DNA of 64,000 nt, taken from Acidobacteriota bacterium. Its GTDB lineage: Bacteria > Acidobacteriota > Thermoanaerobaculia > Multivoradales > J023. Under the pieces are notes generated by a model. It had not been told where the DNA came from and searched no databases. It saw only the letters and a list, made by a program, of their open reading frames with translations. Position numbers and translations under genes: made by a program. Of this stretch, positions 8,799 through 17,522 are shown piece after piece (the stretch's first letter is position 1; each line of letters opens with the position of its first letter). The stretch covers positions 128,615 to 192,614 of the forward strand of contig JAJCXR010000003.1 in the NCBI GenBank assembly GCA_029263315.1. The letters are read 5' to 3'.

Positions 8799-9674
8799 TC
8801 AACCGGTCCCAGCCCGGCCGAAGGTCGTCGAATCGATTGCTTGATCTGGCTCTTGGTGTGTCTGGACCACCGTCTCGGCAAATTCTTGCGGAGAGCAGAC
8901 GCCCCCGTGAAGCTCTACGCTGATGGGACAGTGATCGGATCCCTCCACCTCGGGATGAATCTTGGCATGGCGCAACCAAGGTCGTATCGCCGGGGAAGCA
9001 AGGATATAGTCGATACGCCAACCGATATTGCGTTGGCGGACTCCCCGGCGCTGGCTCCACCAGGAATAATGGCCGCCTGCCGGCTCGAAATGGCGAAAGG
9101 TGTCGATCCACCCCTGGCGTAACCAACGATCGAGCTCTTGACGCTCCTCGGGACGAAAGCCACTGGTCTTCTTGTTCTCTTTGGGTCGGGCCAGGTCGAT
9201 TTCCTGATGGGCGGTATTGAAATCCCCCATCACCAGGATACGATCGCCCCGCGCCTTGGCCCCCTCCAATCGATCAAAGAGGGTGCGATAGAACTGAAGC
9301 TTGTAGGGAATCCGACTCAAATCGCGGTTCTTACCGTTGCCGTTGGGGAAATAGCCGTTGACCACCAAGAGGGATCCAAAGCGGGCCAACTGCAAGCGCC
9401 CTTCGATGTCGATGTCTTCCTCTCCGAGGCAAGTCTCGATATCGTCCGGCGGACGGCGAGAGAACAGGGCGACACCGCTGTAGCCCTTGCGGTCCGCCGA
9501 CGCCACGTCGAGGTGCCAACCCTCCAGCTCGAGGATCTCGGGCGGTAGCTGTTGTCGCTGGCTGCGCACCTCCTGAACACCGACGATCTCGGCGTCACAA
9601 GATTCCAACCAGGGAAGGAATCCCTTGCGGGTACAGGCCCGAAGGCCGTTGACATTCCATGAAATAATGCGCAT
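8799..9674 (-). CDS. xthA: Exodeoxyribonuclease III (AP endonuclease family)
   Basis: A 291-aa exonuclease III-type DNA repair enzyme that removes 3' blocks and incises abasic sites. The N-terminus MRIISWNVNGLRA, the GVQEVRSQ metal-binding Glu motif, MGDFNTAHQEIDLA, and the C-terminal SDHCPISVEL motif are all present in order. A tail of about 35 residues after the SDHCP box is extra. It ends 12 bases before the fadN start on the same strand, so it may be cotranscribed, although no functional link is expected. It is divergent from the tamB-bamA fusion gene. Confidence 0.95.
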   Translation of the reverse strand: MRIISWNVNGLRACTRKGFLPWLESCDAEIVGVQEVRSQRQQLPPEILELEGWHLDVASADRKGYSGVALFSRRPPDDIETCLGEEDIDIEGRLQLARFGSLLVVNGYFPNGNGKNRDLSRIPYKLQFYRTLFDRLEGAKARGDRILVMGDFNTAHQEIDLARPKENKKTSGFRPEERQELDRWLRQGWIDTFRHFEPAGGHYSWWSQRRGVRQRNIGWRIDYILASPAIRPWLRHAKIHPEVEGSDHCPISVELHGGVCSPQEFAETVVQTHQEPDQAIDSTTFGRAGTG

Positions 9675-9821
9675 GACTCAACAGATTCTAACCCGGTTCA
9701 GAACCGAACTGAGTCTTTTCTGCCAAGGTAACCTAAAGATGCAGAGTTGGCCCCCGGTCGATGCCCAATCCTCACGTCGGTCCCGATTCATTGCCAACCA
9801 CCCTACGGATACACTACGTTC

Positions 9822-12800
9822 GTGCCAACTGATCCAACCCTAGATACTCCTTCCCCGCCTCCCCCTGAGGGGACCCAAAGACGCCATCGACGGCCCGTCA
9901 GATGGCTGCTGAGGCTTTTGCTGCTCGGCGTTGTGCTGCTCGGCTTGGCCGTGCTCAGCCTGCGTTCTTCCACCACCCGCCAATTCTTGTTGACGCAGCT
10001 TTCAGACTTCATAGCAACCCGCAGCCCATTGGACGTGCAGGTCCAAGACTTTCAACTCGCCTTGGGGACCCCGCGTCTGGAGATCGAAGGCATCACGGTG
10101 CGTCGCGACGCCGACTCGGCCCCATTTCTAGTGATCGATCAAGGCATCGTCGAGGGTCGCTGGCTCGAGTTGCTACGCCGCCGTCCACGCCTGCGAAGCA
10201 TCGAAATCTTGACCCCCACCGTCGACCTGGAAGCCCCTCTGCCGTCCTCGGCCGAAGACGAGCCACCCGACCCCGATGCCAGCCTCGACCTGGGCATCGA
10301 CATCGAGAGCCTGCGCATCTCCGGCGGTACCGTTGTCCAGCAATGGTCGGAACCGCGGGGCTGGCTCAGCTCCTGGCGGCTGGTCGACTTGGCGGGGGAA
10401 GGGTCCTACGAAGCAGCCGAGCTACGCTTCGAGAGCCGGGACGGCAGCCTCCAACTACTGTGGACCGACGACCTCGCCACCACCCTCGAAGCCCATCCCA
10501 TGACGCAGCGTTTCGAGCCCCGCAACATCGATCTCCAGGTGCGTCTGTACGGTGAGCTGCCCGCCACCTTCACCATCGAAGAGCTCAGCGCCGACAGCGA
10601 AGGGCTGCAGCTGCAGGCCAGCGGCACCGTCGATGCCAAGAACGATATCTTGCACAGCATCTTCGAGTTGTACGTCGAGCCCAGTCGCCTGCTGCCCGGC
10701 GTCGCCGACGATGCCGGGCCGGTGGTCGCCAACGGTGACCTGGACTTGCGTCGCTTAGAGGGTCATCTGACGATCGACGCCGAACGTCTGCCGTTGCGGG
10801 TTCTCGAGCCCTGGATCGACGCCGATCTCTATGGTCAGCTGGAGGTGCCCGGCAGCCACCTCCAGCTGCATGTCGACAGTCAGCTGGCGGGTAGCCGCCC
10901 GGAGGACATCCAAGGCCAAACCAAGCTCGCCTGGCAAAACGGCGAGGAAACTCTGCTCGAGCTGGCCCTCCGCACCTTGGAACCCCTCGATGACCGGCTG
11001 CAAGTGGCCGTCGAAGCCGAGGTCCTGCCGCAGCTGGAGGGCCTGACGCGCCTCGAAGGTCGCCTCTCCGCCAGCGACTGGCAGCATTTGACGGAAGCGA
11101 CGATCGAAACCTCGCAACTGCGTCTCGAGATGCCCCGCGTCCTGGCCTTTCGACAGCAGCTTCAAAGCCGCTGGCCCAATGTCGAAGCCTTGGCGGCGCC
11201 CTGGGAAGAGCGCCTGCTCGAAGACATTCCCGCCACCGCTAAACCAGGGCCGGTAAACCTGCTGGTGACGGCTCAGGGTCCTTTGCTCGATCCCCAGGCT
11301 GATCTTCGGCTCGACGGCTGGAACGGCGCTCTGACGCTCACCGCCGGCGGCCACCCCATGCGCCGCACTGGCACCGCGACTTTGCAGGCCCAGGGCCTGA
11401 ATTTGGGCAGCCTGCGGCCGCTGGTTGGCTTGGAGACGGCCGGCCAACTGGATCTCGACCTGCGGGCCGATCTCGACTCGACGACTTGGCGCTTGCAGAC
11501 CACCGGTGACGGCACGTCCGTCATTTGGCGTCAAGAGGCAACCCTGGCTTCCCTGAGTTGGTCCGCCGACCTCAGCGGCCAGGTTCCGAGCTCGGAAACC
11601 TCGAAAGATGCCTGGATTCCTGCCCTAGCCTCTATCCAGGTGCAGCTCCGAGACACCAAATGGCGGCAGCCGATCACCGAATTGGCTGTCGATGAAACCA
11701 CGGAGACCGCTGAGACTGCGGAGACTGCGGAGACTGCGGATTCAACCCTCGAAACGCCCGACGTACCGACGATCGACGTCACAGAGCCGGCGTCTGAAAC
11801 CATGACGGAGACAGAGATCGCAGCCACCACGGATGCGCCGTCCGAGCCGCCGGCCCCACCCTTGGACATCGCCGTGGACAGACTGCAGATGAATCTCGAG
11901 CTGGCACAGCGAAGCACCGGTTGGAACGTCGAGCTGGTCAGTGACAGCGGTGGTTGGCGGGTCGACGGCCTATCCGAAGCCCCGGTGAGCCTGGCGCAGC
12001 TCCATCTCGAGCTCGATAGTCGAGGCCGGCTACAGGCCGGATACCAACTGCGGGACGTGACGGCGGACGGCGACGGTTTCGAGCGTCTAGGATTCGAGGA
12101 CTTCCACTGGCGAGGGGTCGCCGAGAATCTCCTGTTCGATCCTCAACAGCCCGCCGTCGACCTCCTGCGCTGGCAGCTGACGGCCGAGGACGATCGCTGG
12201 CTTCTGGAGGAGCTGGTAACCCATTGGGGCACCCTCCAACTGGCCAGCTCCGGCCAGGCCACGTGGCAGCAACGCATCGAGGACATCCACCTCGAGACCG
12301 TCGTGCAGAGCCAGAGCCCGCAATTGTCGAACCTGCGCACGGAAATCGATATCGCCGCCGGCATCCTTCGATTGCAGGTCGACGAAGTGGTGTCCGACCT
12401 CGGGGAAGGTACCCTGCAGGCGACCATCCCGCTGGCCAACCTAGGCCGCATTCCCGGCCTCGCCTCGGCGCTGGAAGCCCTGCCCATCGCCGCCGTCGGT
12501 GGCCCCCTCGACATCCAGCTCGATGTCCCCCGCCTGGCCTCCGCGGACCTCCTCGAGCTGTTGCAGCAACCCCCCTCCCCATGGCAACTGAGCACCGGTA
12601 TTCAAGGACAGCTACACTTCGATCTGGCCAGGCCAGAGGAAGGTAGCGGCGACATCGTCCTGCGCCGCTTGCAGCTCGACAATGGCCCCCAACACGTGGC
12701 GGCGGACGAAGATCTTCAGGTGCGCTGGCGAGGCTCCAGCTTGCAGCTCCTGCCCGCAAATCTGTCGATCGGTCATCAGCCGGCCCGGGTCGACGGCTCG

Positions 12801-15800
12801 GCCCAGATCGCCTGGCGCCGCGATGCCGCAACGCCATGGCCCATACCCGAGGTGACCAATCTGGAGGGGCAGCTGGACGGCGACATTGGCCTCTCTTTCA
12901 TCCGTCCCTACTTGCCCAAGGACGCCCGGGTCGAGGGCAACGCCAGCGTCGAGGCATCCCTCCGTGGCATCCCCGAAGCGCCGCGCATCGAAGCCACCGT
13001 CGACGGCGCCAACGGCCGTCTCTTGCTCTCCTCACCCTATGCCGTTGAGGTCAGCGAGCCCAAGGCGGCGCTGCGATACATCGACGGCCACCTGCATATC
13101 GACAGCCTATCGGCGATGGTCAATAGCGGCTCGGTGGTGGCCAATGGCGGCCTCGACCCGCAAGGCAACTTCAATGCCGAAGGGGTGCTCGACGCCATAC
13201 GCATGCGGCTCGACTACGGCGTCATCGCCCAGCTGAGTGGTAACTTCAAGCTATCCTGGCCCGCCACAGGACGACCCAAGGTGACTTCCAACCTATTGGT
13301 CGAGCGAGCCGTGCTGCGTCACGCCATCGACCTGGACAGCCTTCTCCTCTCCGAGCTTCTGGCCCCCCCGGAGATCGTCGGTCTGGAAGGCACCCCACGG
13401 CCCGAGGACGACATCGACCTCGACCTCTCCATCGCCACCATCGACGGTCTCAGGGTGCGCAACAACCTGGCCGATCTGCGCGCCACGTGGAATCCGATCC
13501 GGGTTCGGGGCAGCGTCCTCAACCCGCTGATCCAAGGGGATATCGATGTCGAGTCTGGGGGTCTGGTCTCGATCTACGGCCAGACTCTACGGCTTGATCG
13601 GGCGCAGGTCACCTTCAGCGGCATCCCGGGCACCGCACCGGTTTTCGACATCGCCACCACCTCGTCCCTCGAAGACCCGACGGTGGGCCAAGGACGATCC
13701 GACCTCTTTGCCAGTCAAGGCAGCAGCTCCGCAGAATCCGTCGAGGATCGACTGGCCAGCGGGCTGGCCACCTACTACGGAAACATTCTCGCTTCCCGGC
13801 TCGGTAGCGGGCTGGGTAGCCGCACCCGGCTCAGCATCCGCCCGGTGCTGATTTTTGGCGAGAGCGATCCCCAAGCCCGTCTCGCCTTGACCCGCGATCT
13901 GTCGGCCAACCTGGCGCTGGTGGCGGCCATCAGCCTGCAGGATACCCAGGGACGAACCTACGTTCTCGATGTCCACGACTTGCCGATCTGGCCCTCTTTT
14001 GTTGGCCAGGCGTTCACCAACGAGGACGGTCATGCGGGCGTCACCGTGCAGCAGTCGTGGGAACCGGTCAAAGGGGGCCGCGAAGTGGATGAAGACGGTG
14101 AGCTGAAGATTCGCCAAGTGGACCTGCAAGCCCCGGAGAGTCTGCCCCTCAAACAGCTACGACGGGTCATCGATCGCGCTATCGGCGACCGGGTAGACGA
14201 TGGCGCCGACTTCGATGTCGAGATCGATGTCACCGAAGCGCTACAAGGTATGGGCTACAGCGCCGCCCGAGTCCAGGTCGACCTGGTGAACCGCGGCGGC
14301 GATCCAGATGAAGTGGATCTCGTGGTGGTCATCAAACCAGGAGTGCGCAGCGACATCGTCTTCCAGGGCAATGAGCCACCGCGGGATCAACGCCGCACCA
14401 TCGCCCGCCTCTACCGACCCACCCACGGCGGGGACTTCGCTTTCGAAGAAATGCGGCAACGCACCCAGGAGGTGTTCCGTGCCCAAGGCTATCCGGCACC
14501 CGAGATCGAGATCAGCCGACGGTCGCTGCCGGATGAAAATGGCCAAGCCCGAGAAGAGGTCATCATCGAGACGCGGGCTGGAAAGAAGTGGTCCCTGGGT
14601 ACCCCGGCGGTGCTCGGCACCGATCCCGAAGTGGCGACTCTGCTGCAAGAGCAATTCACCACCAAGCTGCAACGCATGGAGCTGGCCTTGGGCACCGAAG
14701 CGGCCCAGGAACGGGTCCTCTCTGCCCTACGGGGGCTAGGTTTCGTCGATCCCCAATGGGTGGGCGCCCGCTACGACCCCGACCAAAAAGTGCCGGTGGT
14801 TGAAGTGGAACCCGGACGCCGGCGCCTCATCGCCAATTTCGAGGTAAGAGGCCCGAACGACGGCAAATACGCTCTTGGCGGCAAGGAGGCGCTGCGAGTG
14901 GGCTCGCCGCTGCGCCTCGACATTCTCACCCGGCAGGCCTTGGCATTGGAGAGCCGACTGCGCAACGAGGGCTACAGTGAGGCCCGAGTCGTACCCTCCG
15001 TCGAGGTCCACGATGACGACGAGCTGCGGTATGACGTGCTCGTCGAGATCGATCGGGGACCGGCCCATCATTTGCGGGAGGTCGAGGTCAGCGGCGAGCA
15101 GAACACCCGCGAAGGCTGGGTGCGACGCATCGCCGACTTGCCCGACGACACCCTGCTGCGGGAACGGGACATCAGCCTGGCGCGGCGGCGTCTCCTCTCC
15201 ACCGGCATCTTTCGGCGGGTGCAAATCGAACGGCAGCCGACGGACGGGGACGTAATCGAGGCAGAGGCCGAAGGGACCGCCGACATTCGGCCCACGGATC
15301 TGATCATCGACGTGCAGGAACGCCCCCGCTTTCGCCTCTCCGCCGGCCTGCGGTGGGAGAGCAGCGTCGGCGCCAGCGCAGTCTTCGAGGCGGTCGACCG
15401 CAGCTTCACCGGTCGTGGCTCCACCCTCGGATTTCGCGCTCTGGTGGGTCAGCAGGAGCGCTCATTAAAGGTCTACACCGTGGTGCCGCGCCTGCTGGCC
15501 AGTCGCAACGATCTACAGCTCTTCGTCGAGCACCGCACTGAGGAACGGAACGGCGTCGAGAGGGAACGGCTGGAGGGCAGCTTCCAGCTGTCCCGCAGCC
15601 TCGGCGAGCAACACCTAGTCCGTGTCTACGGCTCCTACCGCGAAGGTGTCGGCCTGGAAACCCGCAATCCCAGCGGCCCCTTTTCCAACTTCTCCAATCC
15701 CTTTCTCGGCTTCCAGTGGGTGCTCGGCGAGCAGCAGCCCGGCGAGCTCTACCCCAAGGGCTCCTTTATTAGCTTCGATATCTCCGGCAGCAACTCGCAG

Positions 15801-16295
15801 TTGGGCGCCGAGCAGGACTTCATCCGTACCTTCTCCAACCTACAGCACTTCTACCATCTCCCGAAATCCCGTTGGGTGTGGGGCCAATCCCTCCGCCTCG
15901 GCTGGGCCCACGCCTTCGGCGAACCGCTGATCGACGATCTGCGCTTCCGCACCGGCGGTGAATACTCCGTGCGTGGCTACGACACCGATAGCCTGGGCCC
16001 CCGTTTCGAGCTCGACAGTCAACTGGTAGACCTCGGCGGCGAAGCCCTCATCGTGCTCAACCAGGAGCTCCGCTTCCCCGTCTGGGATCAACTGGCGGGT
16101 CTCGTCTTCCTCGATGCCGGTAACGTCTGGGACGACAAAGACGACTTCGGCCGCGACCTTTTCACCGCCGTCGGCCTCGGCCTGCGCTACGACTCGCCGG
16201 TGGGTCCACTACGCCTCGATGTCGCCTATCCTCTTGATCGGCGGCCGGACGATGGAGAGATCAAGTTGTATTTTGGCTTTGGCAATATCTTCTGA
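9822..16295 (+). CDS. TamB-BamA/TamA single-chain fusion (translocation and assembly module)
   Basis: A 2157-aa protein if started at the GTG at 9822, which begins VPTDPTLD; an in-frame TTG at 9747 would add 25 residues. A membrane anchor is at residues about 28-47. It is followed by a very long region of repeated beta-strand character (AsmA/TamB-like) and the conserved TamB C-terminal domain near 1060-1413, including the VESGGLVSIYGQTLRLDRAQ stretch. The next part (about 1430-1830) has POTRA-like modules, and the last 320 residues are a BamA/TamA-type outer-membrane barrel with VRGY at 2050-2053 and a terminal Phe. TamB normally bridges the inner membrane to a separate TamA; here both halves are one chain spanning the periplasm. 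A 4x9-bp repeat encodes a Thr-Ala-Glu linker near 628. No frameshift is seen. Confidence 0.88.
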   Translation: MPTDPTLDTPSPPPPEGTQRRHRRPVRWLLRLLLLGVVLLGLAVLSLRSSTTRQFLLTQLSDFIATRSPLDVQVQDFQLALGTPRLEIEGITVRRDADSAPFLVIDQGIVEGRWLELLRRRPRLRSIEILTPTVDLEAPLPSSAEDEPPDPDASLDLGIDIESLRISGGTVVQQWSEPRGWLSSWRLVDLAGEGSYEAAELRFESRDGSLQLLWTDDLATTLEAHPMTQRFEPRNIDLQVRLYGELPATFTIEELSADSEGLQLQASGTVDAKNDILHSIFELYVEPSRLLPGVADDAGPVVANGDLDLRRLEGHLTIDAERLPLRVLEPWIDADLYGQLEVPGSHLQLHVDSQLAGSRPEDIQGQTKLAWQNGEETLLELALRTLEPLDDRLQVAVEAEVLPQLEGLTRLEGRLSASDWQHLTEATIETSQLRLEMPRVLAFRQQLQSRWPNVEALAAPWEERLLEDIPATAKPGPVNLLVTAQGPLLDPQADLRLDGWNGALTLTAGGHPMRRTGTATLQAQGLNLGSLRPLVGLETAGQLDLDLRADLDSTTWRLQTTGDGTSVIWRQEATLASLSWSADLSGQVPSSETSKDAWIPALASIQVQLRDTKWRQPITELAVDETTETAETAETAETADSTLETPDVPTIDVTEPASETMTETEIAATTDAPSEPPAPPLDIAVDRLQMNLELAQRSTGWNVELVSDSGGWRVDGLSEAPVSLAQLHLELDSRGRLQAGYQLRDVTADGDGFERLGFEDFHWRGVAENLLFDPQQPAVDLLRWQLTAEDDRWLLEELVTHWGTLQLASSGQATWQQRIEDIHLETVVQSQSPQLSNLRTEIDIAAGILRLQVDEVVSDLGEGTLQATIPLANLGRIPGLASALEALPIAAVGGPLDIQLDVPRLASADLLELLQQPPSPWQLSTGIQGQLHFDLARPEEGSGDIVLRRLQLDNGPQHVAADEDLQVRWRGSSLQLLPANLSIGHQPARVDGSAQIAWRRDAATPWPIPEVTNLEGQLDGDIGLSFIRPYLPKDARVEGNASVEASLRGIPEAPRIEATVDGANGRLLLSSPYAVEVSEPKAALRYIDGHLHIDSLSAMVNSGSVVANGGLDPQGNFNAEGVLDAIRMRLDYGVIAQLSGNFKLSWPATGRPKVTSNLLVERAVLRHAIDLDSLLLSELLAPPEIVGLEGTPRPEDDIDLDLSIATIDGLRVRNNLADLRATWNPIRVRGSVLNPLIQGDIDVESGGLVSIYGQTLRLDRAQVTFSGIPGTAPVFDIATTSSLEDPTVGQGRSDLFASQGSSSAESVEDRLASGLATYYGNILASRLGSGLGSRTRLSIRPVLIFGESDPQARLALTRDLSANLALVAAISLQDTQGRTYVLDVHDLPIWPSFVGQAFTNEDGHAGVTVQQSWEPVKGGREVDEDGELKIRQVDLQAPESLPLKQLRRVIDRAIGDRVDDGADFDVEIDVTEALQGMGYSAARVQVDLVNRGGDPDEVDLVVVIKPGVRSDIVFQGNEPPRDQRRTIARLYRPTHGGDFAFEEMRQRTQEVFRAQGYPAPEIEISRRSLPDENGQAREEVIIETRAGKKWSLGTPAVLGTDPEVATLLQEQFTTKLQRMELALGTEAAQERVLSALRGLGFVDPQWVGARYDPDQKVPVVEVEPGRRRLIANFEVRGPNDGKYALGGKEALRVGSPLRLDILTRQALALESRLRNEGYSEARVVPSVEVHDDDELRYDVLVEIDRGPAHHLREVEVSGEQNTREGWVRRIADLPDDTLLRERDISLARRRLLSTGIFRRVQIERQPTDGDVIEAEAEGTADIRPTDLIIDVQERPRFRLSAGLRWESSVGASAVFEAVDRSFTGRGSTLGFRALVGQQERSLKVYTVVPRLLASRNDLQLFVEHRTEERNGVERERLEGSFQLSRSLGEQHLVRVYGSYREGVGLETRNPSGPFSNFSNPFLGFQWVLGEQQPGELYPKGSFISFDISGSNSQLGAEQDFIRTFSNLQHFYHLPKSRWVWGQSLRLGWAHAFGEPLIDDLRFRTGGEYSVRGYDTDSLGPRFELDSQLVDLGGEALIVLNQELRFPVWDQLAGLVFLDAGNVWDDKDDFGRDLFTAVGLGLRYDSPVGPLRLDVAYPLDRRPDDGEIKLYFGFGNIF
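11703..11738 (+). repeat. 9-bp tandem repeat inside the TamB-BamA gene
   Basis: Four near-identical 9-bp units (GAGACTGCG and variants) encode repeated Glu-Thr-Ala in a low-complexity linker of the TamB part. The unit length keeps the frame, so copy number could vary without breaking the gene. Confidence 0.8.
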
Positions 16296-16318
16296 TTTCC
16301 CTCAAAGACCCAAAAATC

Positions 16319-16515
16319 AATGCAGGCGTCCCGCAGGGACGAAACAACATAGCGAGGGACTTTAGACATTGGTGCCGGGCAGGGGCCTTCGGGTAAGAGC
16401 ACCATCCGAAGACAGTGGGCGCGGGTGACGGCAGAGGCGGGGGACGGCAGAAGCAAGTGACTGAAGTCACTCGCTTGAAAATTTCGTCCCTCCGGGACGC
16501 CGGAATTTCATTGGG
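16319..16515 (+). repeat. RAYT-associated direct repeat, copy 1 (palindrome-rich)
   Basis: A unit of about 200 bp directly after the fusion gene. It starts AATGCAGGCGTCCCGCAGGG and contains several hairpin-forming palindromes: CGTCCC-GCA-GGGACG, AAGTGACTGAAGTCACT, and CGTCCC-TCC-GGGACG. It ends near GCCGGAATTTCATT. The same unit recurs at 17045-17290 in the same orientation on the other side of the transposase gene. The arrangement matches REP-like elements flanking a REP-associated tyrosine transposase. It contains no coding sequence of its own. Confidence 0.8.
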
Positions 16516-16592
16516 ATCGACCGTTTGCTGGGGAAGGCTAGAGATTTGCGTTTAGAATCTCTCAATTGATCCTGAATGGGGAGATCGACCAA

Positions 16593-17078
16593 GTGCCTAG
16601 AAGCCTCAGCGAGATCTATTTCCACATCGTCTTTGCCACCAAGCTTCGGATGCCGTTGATCACGGCATCCCTCAAAGATCCACTTCATCATTTCCTCGGA
16701 GGCATCGTGCACAATCGAGGCGGTAGCGTGCTCGCAATCGGCGGCATGCCCGATCATGCTCACCTTTTGGTGCGGTGGGGTACCAGTAAACCGGTCGCTC
16801 ATCTGGTGAAATGGCTGAAGGGAAGCTCGGCAAGGTGGGTCAACGAACGTCGTAGTGAAGAGGCTCACTCTGCTTGGCAAGAGGGCTACGCCGTATTTTC
16901 AGTCAGCCCTTCACAGGTCACCAAGGTGCGACGCTACATCGAGAATCAAGAGCATCACCATCGCGATCTGAGCTTCAACAGTGAGCTAACCCAGCTCGTT
17001 CGCAAGAGCCTTCCTCAAGAATCCTCGAGAAAACCCCAAGAGCCAATGCAGGCGTCCCGCAGGGACGAAACAACATAG
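16593..17078 (+). CDS. IS200/RAYT-like Y1 transposase
   Basis: A 161-aa single-strand DNA transposase of the HUH/Y1 family. The GTG at 16593 is preferred because GGGGAG lies about nine bases upstream and the product then opens VPRSLSEIYFHIVFATKLRM, the usual IS200-like N-terminus. The HUH metal motif is HAH in GGMPDHAHLLVRW and the candidate catalytic Tyr lies in RRYIENQEHHHR. The last eleven codons and the stop (from 17045) are supplied by the downstream direct repeat. Long direct repeats on both sides suggest a RAYT that acts on repeats rather than a free-living IS200 element. The length and motifs look intact. Confidence 0.88.
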   Translation: MPRSLSEIYFHIVFATKLRMPLITASLKDPLHHFLGGIVHNRGGSVLAIGGMPDHAHLLVRWGTSKPVAHLVKWLKGSSARWVNERRSEEAHSAWQEGYAVFSVSPSQVTKVRRYIENQEHHHRDLSFNSELTQLVRKSLPQESSRKPQEPMQASRRDETT

Positions 17079-17290
17079 CGAGGGACTTCAGTCCCTCGTG
17101 CCTAGGCCGCGCCTCGTGCCTAGCCGGGGCCTTCGTGCACAAGCACCATCCGAACAGTGTGGATGCGAGCACCCACAGAAGCGAGTGCAGGCAGATGCGA
17201 GTGCAGGCAGATGCGAGCACCCAGCAGAAGCAAGTGACTGAAGTCACTCGCTTGAAAATTTCGTCCCTCCGGGACGCCGGAATTTCATTC
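17045..17290 (+). repeat. RAYT-associated direct repeat, copy 2
   Basis: A second, longer copy of the unit at 16319-16515, overlapping the 3' end of the transposase gene. It includes CGAGGGACTTCAGTCCCTCG, a near-perfect palindrome that copy 1 lacks. It shares the GGGGCCTTCG and AGCACCATCCGAA blocks and the same final hairpins. It also carries an internal 2x16-bp tandem repeat (17181-17212, unit GCGAGTGCAGGCAGAT), which accounts for part of its extra length. Confidence 0.8.
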
Positions 17291-17372
17291 GAATCACCCA
17301 TTTGCTTGGCTGGCTCGTACCCGATCGCGACCTCCAAGCACCAGCGGATCAAGCTCAACCTACCCAAAGCTC

Positions 17373-17472
17373 AATGCAGGCGTCCCGCAGGGACGAAACA
17401 ACATAGCGAGGGACTTCAGTCCCTCGTGCCTAGGCCGCGCCTCGTGCCTAGCCCGCGCCTCGCGCCCAGCCG
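17373..17472 (+). repeat. RAYT-associated repeat, partial copy 3
   Basis: A third, truncated copy starts AATGCAGGCGTCCCGCAGGG and includes the GGGACTTCAGTCCC palindrome. It then runs into degenerate CCTCGTGCCTAG/CGCGCCTCG repeats and stops short of the decarboxylase gene end. With copies 1 and 2 it shows local spread of the element. Confidence 0.7.
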
Positions 17473-17522
17473 AAAACCTCCAAACACAAGCTGATCAGCC
17501 CCATCCAGCGACATCCAAGGCA

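Noticed and set aside
7254..9122. A 622-codon open frame on the plus strand opposite fadN and xthA
   Set aside because: It lies wholly antisense to two clear enzymes, has no ribosome site or family match, and reads as the low-complexity Gly/His/Asp-rich shadow of GC-rich coding DNA.
16266..17522. Complete IS200/IS605 insertion sequence
   Set aside because: There is no tnpB and no typical subterminal hairpin ends; the flanking repeats are long direct repeats with several palindromes, as for RAYT-type elements.
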